Shown here: positions 10,401 to 18,700 of the stretch, piece after piece
Layout of the letters: each line of letters begins with the position of its first letter
Position numbering within the stretch: the stretch's first letter is position 1
Source of the DNA: Prevotella veroralis DSM 19559 = JCM 6290
Lineage (GTDB): Bacteria > Bacteroidota > Bacteroidia > Bacteroidales > Bacteroidaceae
Length of the DNA: 64,000 nucleotides
Direction: 5' to 3'
Assembly (NCBI RefSeq): GCF_000377625.1
Contig: NZ_KB898329.1
Span: 1-64,000, forward strand
Notes under the pieces: generated by a model
Database searches by the model: none
The model's input: the letters and a program-made list of their open reading frames with translations, nothing else
What the model was told of the DNA's origin: nothing
Position numbers and translations under genes: made by a program

Positions 10401-10828
10401 AAAGTCTGTCTCTTGATTATTTATATGTGGATTCAGAGGTTAAGATTATGCCAGGCAAACACCTCAATTCCGACAAAGATCTTGGAGATATTGATATTCT
10501 TCTTATAAATAAAAAAACAAAGCAGATTGTTTGTATAGAGGCTAAGAATTTCTCGGAAAGTAGAACAGCATACGAATTAATACAGCAGAATAGAAAAATT
10601 GTGACTAAAGAACTTTCCCATGTGATTGACAGAGATTTGTGGTGCAAGGAAAATGTTGACAAGTTCATGTCTTACGTACCAGAAGTTGATGTTCAATTCT
10701 CTGTTAAGACAATATTCTTGACGTATCACGAGAATGCATATAAATACTTTGAACATAATCAAGAAAATGACATCACTTTCCTTTCTGCAGTAGAGATTGT
10801 GGAAAATCCAATGAGCCTATTTGAATGA
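7424..10828 (+). CDS. large uncharacterised protein with C-terminal PD-(D/E)xK-like nuclease domain
   Basis: A 1134-residue soluble protein from the ATG at 7424, which is preceded by a GGAAAAAGAGGA purine stretch; the frame extends to a TTG at 7367 overlapping fic. Most of the protein is unrecognised. The last ~115 residues contain GDIDILL and then CIEAKNFSES, the D...ExK spacing of a restriction-endonuclease-like (NERD/PDDEXK) core, with a downstream helix QQNRKIVTKELSHV. No helicase, ATPase or methylase motif is seen. It ends the accessory island, and its position after an Xre/STAND/Fic/Fic series suggests a defence or conflict role. A stand-alone restriction-like enzyme remains possible. 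Confidence 0.7.
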   Translation: MKYKFYHNLKRDKMLKYLSYLSVLQENSRFCYRLEMALIEAYLMWKRGKHDWLHIDRILEYGNPHEDPQERLFVETVNTPIGSYKVFSAFYLTHKYLLSQLLFLAHKEKTDQSKLTIVYAILEISNKIADRFNYGRNICGKYDAESVYTSNYKEYGKCQSYNSFSKAEVNSILAKYKVEEKYLQPFLLCMKRKEYKKELSQLGHSDTFELHPFLKLDGGDFLVLFPANLLRLAYRLCYGILVKELGEKTLLSLIEKEMIQETGFLLQGGHGSFIEQKNYHDTSFLWFQFDEDKVANVTIVLADKKANLEQAVKDSETAIKQAFPFKNIFTFLVTQAMTEESLFMTFGHDVAHFSLEELNIVMGQDRMNLLNLYYYDQDRRIQGFLPTVQEIDRFAYYSSNHNTFYRDEKPDIMVVEIGYALSMREKYLCGQDAHIVQYAPKSSYVMVKHYADIPKQIPIYAPYMMVKGLLMLELQNYNLWIHIVCKEEHRIFGREATIALMNWLFAIEKKLWVNTIGQNLYVELCVMPGGVYEWKKENDQSMVFCVPEEIMSSDATTLERDLVGQFLKAIKDCGFSSNESLFDTGMQLLDSAPGRFIQVGESENITIIDEKDGVDSCYYVNSRYCDKILSEIADFLNIKGSEQTFDFAESRKIMIRVSDYILDEVKKLLAEMDTQLLLTSLLNLHHAMIYWSKLTQRRYESLSKAYSFLDATFDNQLDYVNEYSEMNTLTQSMIETIVLNGIHNTGGKPELEKLDRLFALMHFSLNMGVYMDQLGEKIKGSELTILKNGRLVMPKPMIDKLNAYFYRLRKLSMSNPELYTRLHNLMPTSSINPNDEIFIKAYKAQFGISFEKYCKVLKASIDYASYNKKPVMVLPEKKFFEKICAGIFDEEEAKVFMANFVLTKDLNNGDLKFSDRWVQRFNRPVQVTARPWILFDGNIYYSTKTLYESWMIRVERLNNGTVVNTTPEMQALVSKVNIEKGREFTTSVRRLYESLSLDYLYVDSEVKIMPGKHLNSDKDLGDIDILLINKKTKQIVCIEAKNFSESRTAYELIQQNRKIVTKELSHVIDRDLWCKENVDKFMSYVPEVDVQFSVKTIFLTYHENAYKYFEHNQENDITFLSAVEIVENPMSLFE

Positions 10829-11657
10829 AAGGAACATATTTATACCAAAGTAATTTGCAGAGCTGAAACAAATCTCAGTACTTTTGCAACCACGAAATGG
10901 AAATACAAAACAAAGGATAGATATTATCGGTATAATGAGAGCACGGATAGATCTCGATAATTATTGATTCCTATTGTTCATGATATTTACAACGCCCCTT
11001 ATTTGTACCATGCTATTATAAATAACTGATAATCAGTGTAGGATATATTTGAGGAAGAAAAAACAAAGACTTATAAGAGATAAGGGTGTTGTAGTCAGAG
11101 AAGGCTGTAGCACTCTTGGTTTATAGGAGGGTATGGCGTTAAGGGCTGAAGGTATATAATAGGGTGGAATAATGTGTACAATAAGAGAGAAAGGAGGTTT
11201 TGATAAATACAGCAAAAACGCCTAATAAAGTTTTGAAATTAGTTGCTGCCACTTTTAACACTTCGTGTAAAGTGTTAGTTATTAATGCTTTATAAGTGCT
11301 ATTTTGATGACAGAAGTGACAGGAAACTGAAAAGGACTCGGTCTGACCTTTTTATATACTGAGGGATGAGCGTTAGGTTTTGGGAGATGGGATATCTCTT
11401 TTGAGAATGTTTAAGTAGCATGTTGAACGTGGGAAAGGATGGTTGTGAGGTTGGAAGGAAAGGACTTAGTGATTTTTAACAAGTAATGAGGGGTAAATTG
11501 AAAAAGTATATTTACTTTTGTTACTATTAATATATAATTGTCTTTTAAATGGTTATAATTGTCTTTTGAATGGTTATATTGGTACAGGAAAGCTGGCAAT
11601 TATGGGATTTGAAAGGGTGAGTTTGTTAGGGAATAAATAATTTTAAATATAAAAGAA
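10829..11657. other. 829-bp gene-free stretch at the right edge of the island
   Basis: No convincing open frame, tRNA or terminator is seen on either strand. The only structure noted is a direct duplication of a 21-bp unit (ATAATTGTCTTTT(A/G)AATGG core) at 11534-11575, just upstream of the lipoprotein gene. The stretch could hold decayed island sequence; no attachment site could be identified. Confidence 0.5.
11534..11575. repeat. two 21-bp direct repeats
   Basis: Two tandem 21-bp units differing at one base, 11534-11554 and 11555-11575, about 80 bases upstream of the lipoprotein start. The period is close to that of the other intergenic arrays in this window. Confidence 0.6.
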
Positions 11658-12545
11658 ATGAGACATTCAAAGTTTTTAGTAGTGAGTTTATTAGCGTTGA
11701 TGACGTTGAGTTTCACGGCATGCAGTAGTTCTGATGATGATGGAGGAAAGGGTAAGATAGAACGACCGAAGTATTTGTCTGATGCTGCAAGATACAAGAT
11801 TACAACGCAGGGATCTACTTGGAAGAGTCTTGAACTAACTGAAGATGGACGCTACTTTATCGTGTATGATGGTAGTGTTTCTGGATCTTCTTCACAAGAT
11901 AATGATGATGTTATCGTCTCTGGAAGTTATGAGAAGAAAGGTAATCGATATGTATTGAATACTGTTGGTGAGCTGACTATCACAGCTAACAATAACTCAT
12001 ACGAATTGCAGTTGACCAATAAAGGGAAGTCTCTCAAGCTCTCTGCCCAGAAGTCTGGAACATTACCTTCTAATAAGATCAACGATGAGTTGTGTCGTAC
12101 ATGGGTGTTCTCTAAGTGTCATATCGTTGTGAAGTATGATGGAAAGAAGGTCTATGATGCATCATCTACCTCTTTCAATGAGCTTTACGATGGATTTAGA
12201 TCAGCAATAAACACACCTGAGTATAAGGACAAGTTAAAGCTCTCTCAAAGCAAGGTGGAGGATATTGATGACTTAAGGATATTGAGAACGGTTACGTTTA
12301 CGCATGCAGGTTCATATTATGTAACCACTACGGACAGTCGTGAAGACTTTATGAATTACTGGAAATGGATTAACGCTAACGAGTTGATCATAGGCTTTTC
12401 AGAAAATGAGGATCAGATCTCTGTAGATGATCAAGCTGCTCTCAAGTTTGATAATGGGCAGTTGATCATGGTAGATAGCCAATCTAAAGGTCGTGAAGAA
12501 GTTACTCTTACAATGGAATTTCAACCTGTTCATACAGATCGTTAA
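11658..12545 (+). CDS. lipoprotein, lipocalin-like
   Basis: A 295-residue protein with a type II signal peptide. The basic start MRHSKF and a hydrophobic core end in the lipobox FTAC, with Cys22 followed by serines and an acidic DDD run as usual for exported Bacteroidetes lipoproteins. The mature part is rich in alternating beta strands (WKSLELTEDGRYFIVYDG, VSGSYEKKGNRYVLNTVG), suggesting a lipocalin-like barrel; the family is not identified. It is monocistronic, with its own bidirectional terminator at 12564-12599, and converges on sprA. Confidence 0.75.
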   Translation: MRHSKFLVVSLLALMTLSFTACSSSDDDGGKGKIERPKYLSDAARYKITTQGSTWKSLELTEDGRYFIVYDGSVSGSSSQDNDDVIVSGSYEKKGNRYVLNTVGELTITANNNSYELQLTNKGKSLKLSAQKSGTLPSNKINDELCRTWVFSKCHIVVKYDGKKVYDASSTSFNELYDGFRSAINTPEYKDKLKLSQSKVEDIDDLRILRTVTFTHAGSYYVTTTDSREDFMNYWKWINANELIIGFSENEDQISVDDQAALKFDNGQLIMVDSQSKGREEVTLTMEFQPVHTDR

Positions 12546-12563
12546 CAGATTCCAATTATAAAG

Positions 12564-12599
12564 AAAAGTCCGAATCCCGTTCAAGGATTCGGACTTTTT
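12564..12599. terminator. strong intrinsic terminator, probably bidirectional
   Basis: AAAAGTCCGAATCC at 12564-12577 pairs perfectly with 12585-12598 around a seven-base loop, with T-runs on both strands. It ends the lipoprotein transcript and may also stop sprA transcription from the other side. Confidence 0.88.
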
Positions 12600-12647
12600 C
12601 GTATCTGTTAAAGCCATTTTAAAGTGCAACTGATAATTTACAGGATT

Positions 12648-12713
12648 ATTACAAGTGCTTTGGAGAACCATTACAAGTGCTTTGGAGAAGTATTACAGAA
12701 GCCTTGGAGAAAT
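12648..12713. repeat. 22-bp tandem repeat array (3 units)
   Basis: Three units of exactly 22 bp at 12648, 12670 and 12692 with core ATTACAAGTGCTTTGGAGAA; units 1 and 2 differ only at the last two bases, and a decayed fourth follows. It lies between the convergent lipoprotein and sprA genes. Confidence 0.8.
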
Positions 12714-12728
12714 GTTGTAAACCTCTTT

Positions 12729-15700
12729 CTACCTCGTTAAACTTAGTCTTAAACTAACTCCAAAGTCGTGAGTTGTGGTTGGATAACTACCAGATGACAG
12801 CAGAGGAGAGTTTATTTGCATATCGTAATAGACGCTGGCTGTGACAAAGCGACTTAGTGTGTAATCACCAAGGAAGGAGAATTTAAAGGCCGTATTACCA
12901 CTGGAAGCGGTAGAGGTGAGCGATGCGATGTCACGTGTAAGTGAGGCTTGACGACGATAGCTCATATCTAATCTGAGGTTAAGATCTTGGTTAAATCCGT
13001 TGTTCCTGTTCGATGAATTATTATCGTTTTGTTGCGTGTTTGCGGTTGATTTCTTCTTCTTCTTTGCCACACGATGTGTTCCATTGCCAAAGAGATTGAA
13101 GTCGTTAATGCGATAGCCAATACCAATTACCCAATCTTTCGATGTAGCCTCATTGAGCTGAACACTCGTCATTGAGAGAGCTAACACACGTGTTTGACGA
13201 TATTCCATGCGTGCAGTTAGATTGTTCTGAAGCGTCACATCCACACCCAGTAAAGGCGAGAATGCCTCGTTGATACTAACTTGTGAGATGTTATACATCG
13301 AACTTGGGATAGGGTTTCCAGTGGTTGCATCGGTGATGAAACCTAATCCATTCATGTATTCCTGCCATGTGCTGTAACTCTGATAAGAGCCGATTGCGAA
13401 GATACTTCTATATGCGTGATTGATGTTCACACTCTTGAATAGATCTTGGAAGAGTGGTAATCTCGATAGTCCACTGTACCTAATACTCCAGTTCGGGAGC
13501 AGACTTCGTAGGGTAGGGAATAGCTTTAAACCATTGCCCCCCATACTTGTGTAGGCATTGAGGAAGGCAGGGATCATCACATCTGCACTATATTTATTGA
13601 CTGCTCCGACCGTTGGACTGAAGTGCCCTCCACCCATTGATGCTGGATAAGTAGCCCCATTGTATTGTGCTTCCACACGATTACGATAGCTGTTGAGCGA
13701 ATTGACAAAGCGGTCGAAAGTGGCACTGTGATAACCATTGTTAGCGTTCCCCATGCTCTCAAAAGCAGTGCCCAAAGAGAGCGTAGTCATGGTGAATGAA
13801 CCTGTTTGAGTGGTTGGAACGCCAGCATACATGTACTGAATACTCCTTGAAGTGGTTGTCATTCTACTAGCCGTGAGATCGATTCTGAAGTCTCTGAAAG
13901 GCTCCAGTGTGGCACGTAATTGTACGTCTTCAACCTGGTTCGTTATCGCTGGTGTGGCAACACTATCATTGATGAGTAACCAGTTATTGTCACGTGCTTT
14001 ACCAATGTAATCATCGTCAATGAGACCAAAAGCAAAGTCCAACCCTGGTGTCAATGCACCGGTACCACGACGTTGTCCAAAGGCATCTCCAATGGTTGGC
14101 ATGAAGCCTGGTAAGGTCATAGAATACTGGTTGCGATACGATATTCCGACGTTGCGCACCATCATTAAAGCACGTACAACACATTGTGCAGTCTTATACC
14201 ATTTCTTGTTATCGAGTGGCTCTTTTGGTGTGATAGTGAGCTTTGCTCGTATAGCAGAGTCTGTCCGATTGAAGATTTTTACTTGGTTATCTCCCACCTT
14301 CTTCCACTTCATCTTTAAGGCTTTTCCATGCTCATCTTTAGCCGAGAAGATCAATCGTTTCGTGTTCTTACCATGCGATACAACGATAGAGGTATCGGCT
14401 TTGAGGGTTATTTCCTGCTCAAAACTCTTCTTGTTCTTAGGCAGTGCTTTCTTCTTTTCGTCGTCTTTCTCTTTCGCTTTCTGCTCCTTCGCCTTCTTCT
14501 TCTGTTCGGCTGTCATTGTCGGACGAGAGGGCTTCCTCGGTTGTGTCCGATTGAACCGCTCATTCGTTTTCTTTAGGAAGGGAACATGGTTGTAAAGGCG
14601 TTCCATGTTGAAAGTCCCATTAATGTTTAAGGTCCTGTTACTCGTGATTGTGTGACCGAGCGAAGTACCATTATCAAGGTTAGCACCCCTTACCCATGTG
14701 TAAGTTGCATTATAGTTTGCATCCGTATTCACCCAATCGAAGATAGGTAAAAGGTTAAGAGGTAACTGATAAGAGAGCGAGAAGTTCTGTTGGTAATCAA
14801 GTGGAGTACCAAAGTGCTTAATGCTTGTCCACACCGAATCCTTCCATGCTTGATAACGATCCGCATAGAGGTCTTTATTGATAGGAGTGTATGGCTCTTC
14901 TATTTCTGCATGTGTTGCACTTTGGAAGTTCATGTGTAGGTTGCGCGTTAAGTCCCATCTCAACGCAAAGTCTCTGTTCCATAGGAACTGCTCATTAAAC
15001 GTCAGTGGGAGCCGGTCATGACCTATTGACTCCATGTCACGTTCTTGTAGTTCGTAATAGTTGCGAACCATCTCTGTATTGAAAGTAAGGTTCTGTGGCA
15101 ACCAATTCAAGCCAAAGCGACGTAGGATATCAAACCATTTTGAACGGCTCTTGATTAGTCGTTTGAATGGCTCCCAAGGCTTGTAAACAGGTGTCCAGTT
15201 ATAGTTTAATGCCCCACGCCAGTTGTCTTCATTCTCATAGACAGTCGTTTCGCCCGATGTGTGAGAGTGTGAATGGCTATACGAGAAAGAGAAGTTTGCG
15301 GGGTCGTATGGCATAGGATGATTCTTTGTCTGTATGTCAACACGCACATTCGATAGCGATAAGTTCGTTGTCAATCGTTTGGTAATTGCAATCGACTTAA
15401 TCGAGTCTCTCTCCTGCTTGTTACTAGCTCCTTCGAGTGCTTCACCCAGTTCCATGTCGGTGTCGAGTGGGTTATATTTAGGTCTACTTTCGCTCTTTGT
15501 GATACTATAATATAATGGTGCAGACACCTTCGCCTTGTCTGGGAACAGTTTACCTAACTCCAGACTCGTAGTGACAGACACGTCTGTCTTTGTTTCTTGT
15601 TGCCGTTCATTTACACCCTGTTCTAAGCCTCCAAAGCCATCAGTACTATGACTTGCATTGACATCAACACTACCGAAATCGGACAACTGGACGTTCAACT

Positions 15701-18700
15701 GCCCTCTTGCAGCCCATCCACCTTCGTTGTTAAACTCCTTTAGACGCAATTCATTGACCCAAACTTCACCACTCTTTTGGCTGCTGGAAAGGTTGCGCAC
15801 ACCGATAATCATAGTCTTAACCTCACCCAGTGTTGGATTACCCATGATACTTACTTTGTTGGCAGGGTGGTCTGTGTCATAGACAGAGAAGACGCGGTTG
15901 AAACTAGCTCCACCAGTTCCACGTGCCTTGTTACGCTGCTTCTTGACGGAAGTGAGTAGGTGCAAAGGAATATCTAACATGTTCTCTATAGGCCAAACCA
16001 GCCGTTGATCCTGTGGGAGATACATGTCGTAATTACTTTTTGGAGCGGTTAGCTTTAATGGAATTTCATATTCGTAATAGTTGTTCTTATAGTCTGAGCC
16101 CAATCGAATGAACACTGCCAACTGATCATCACCGAGGTTGGTTGTGTTCTGTTCGAAGGCATTTGCGTGTACAAACATCTGTAGACGCTTGTATTGGCGC
16201 AGGTCAAGTGTTGTGTTCTTATACACTGCCTTCGATTCACCAGAGCTTAGATTATTAACGACCAAAGATAGCGCTTGCTCGTTTTCCTCTACTAGTTGAG
16301 GCTGACTCGGATCCTGTCCTCGAATGATGCCAGGCGGTAAGACATAGTTGACGGGAGTCTTATCTCCATTCTCTTCAAGGCTTACCGTACTAACATTCAT
16401 CGTACCAGTATTGGGCACACCACTGGTTAAGTTCTGCTGATACTGACGCCATTTGCCACTGACAAGGTCGAAAGTGGCAAAGCGGAGAACTATTGGTTTG
16501 CTGAAACCAGTGAGGAACATGCGCATGAAGCGGATACTTGTAAAGTCGTTGATACCCCCCACTCGTTTCTGAAACTCCTCTAGTGGAATGCGGAAAAGAT
16601 ACCATGTGACAGGCTCCGAACCACCTTTTCGCAAGGATGCTGACGCCACTCGCTTGTCCACAATGAAGTTTTGTCCGACATTGAGATCCTGTGGTCGAAT
16701 GCTAACATGGTATTGGTAATACTTCTCGTATTCGTTCAGTGTATAGTCTTGGTTGATGTCCTCTACATCAGGAGTGGTCTTGTAAGACGTGTCATAACGC
16801 TCGTTATTATTCTCATTGTCAGGTGAGTTACCTTGCGGGTTGTTGATTCTTTTATAGCGTTCAAGTATCGATGCACGTTTACGATCCCAATCCGAACCAC
16901 GGAAATAGTGGTAGTCATCATTGGCAGGGTCAGCCCATATAGAGTCAAACACGGCTTGATTAGTGTTGGCACGGGCTGCAGTAAGGAAGTTCTGATAGGC
17001 TGTGAACTGTCTTTCTTCTTCATCCGTCAAGCCATTGTAACCCACATCTTGCTTGGCACGACTGCCTGCTGACGTCGCAAAAGCATACGTGATGGTAGAT
17101 TGTGTAGGGATTCGTCCCCACTGAGTCGTTGTCCATGAGTTGCTACCATCTACTGGCATACCACTCTCATAGAACTTCTTTCCATCCTTCAATATATCTT
17201 CAGACACCTCGCCGAGATCGATATAGAAGTCGCCACCATACTGGTTGGCATTAGCTTGTCGATTGGTATAGATGAACGGATCAAGCATCCAAAACTCCAC
17301 ATACTCGATGTTGGCTGTCTGGAAGTCGTTCGTGTCCAACTTACGCATCATACCGCCCCATGTTCTGTTAGGGTTGGTGAGGTGACCATTAATGTCAATA
17401 TTAGGATTGAAGTTATAAGGACCTCGTTCTGCTGGATAGAAAGCCAGATTCAGTATTTGCAAGGTTGAGATGGAACCGCTATAGTTACGATCTCTGTTAG
17501 GGAAGACTTCGGTAATTGGAATCTCACGAACGTAGTGATTCGATAATTGTTCGAGGTCGCTTTTGATGTGACCAGGCGTTAGTGAACTACTACGACGGGT
17601 GAAGAGCGGGTCAATATTGTACCAAGCTAAGAGACTTCTGTTGTATCCACTCCTTAGAGTAGTCTTATCCGTTGACTCGGAGAAGTCGGATGGTACGCTT
17701 GAAATAACCCATGATGTAGGTTGGCTAACATCGATTGCATTCTTCGTACCTTCAAAGTCATCAAGGTAAGACGCATGGTCTTGTGTACCCTTACTCTGCC
17801 CTGCCAACAACTGTGCAAACTCGGCAGAGAAGGTGATATATGATGGTTGAGTGACATGCAAGAAAGGTATCTTATTGAGCATGTTGGTCAACCACTGGCT
17901 CTCTTTCTTCCAGTTTAGATTAAGTCCCCAAATGGTGTTGTTGAGTGGTTCCGAGCCCATATTCACCTTTGTGGTGAGTGGTTGTTCGGATAAGTGCATG
18001 AATGTTCCACCTATTTGGAAGTCCTTTGAGAAATCATACTCCCAGTTTACTCCTATCATTGTCTTGCGCTCCTGTTGGTAAGCACTTTGACTTTCGAGGG
18101 AGACATTGACGGCAGTTCCTGCATCAATAATACTCTGGTTGAGGATTGTTACTTCTCCCGCACTGTAATCAACGCTGTAATCAGAACCTTCATTAAGCGT
18201 TACTCCACCAGCAGTAACCACCACGGAACCTTGCGGAACATTGTAGGCACCAAGCGAAATAACGTTTGCTGCCGTACCACGATATTGTCCCACGAGCATG
18301 AATTTATCCTTCTCTGCAATCTGCTTAGCGGTTGTCTTTGTCGAATTATATAGTTCCGAGAATGTGTACTTATCGGCTATTGCAGCCGTAACACCTTTAT
18401 CAATAAGTTTCTTACGAAGCCCTGCGCCGAATGGTTCCGCTAGTGGGAAAAAGACGCGCCCATTGCTTATAGTGTATCCTTCTACATAATCGAAATAACC
18501 ATTCGGATGCGGGTTGTTATTGTTATCTAATCGGTCGGCACCAAGTAACTTGATGATGGGTAAGCTCTTAACTTGTGGTTCAGGTATATAAGAAAGGTAC
18601 ACACCTGTCGTATCACTTTGATATTTAACATCAAGGCGGAACTTATCCTTCTCAATGTTAGTTGACAGGTAATAAACGTTCTTCATCATCAATCCCCAGT

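Noticed and set aside
10829..11657. Attachment site or tRNA at the right end of the island
   Set aside because: No tRNA arm pattern and no direct repeat with the left flank could be found within the window.
14020..14595. 191-residue frame on the plus strand inside sprA
   Set aside because: It is antisense to a well-supported SprA coding region, is low-complexity (Phe/Ser-rich) and shows no motif.
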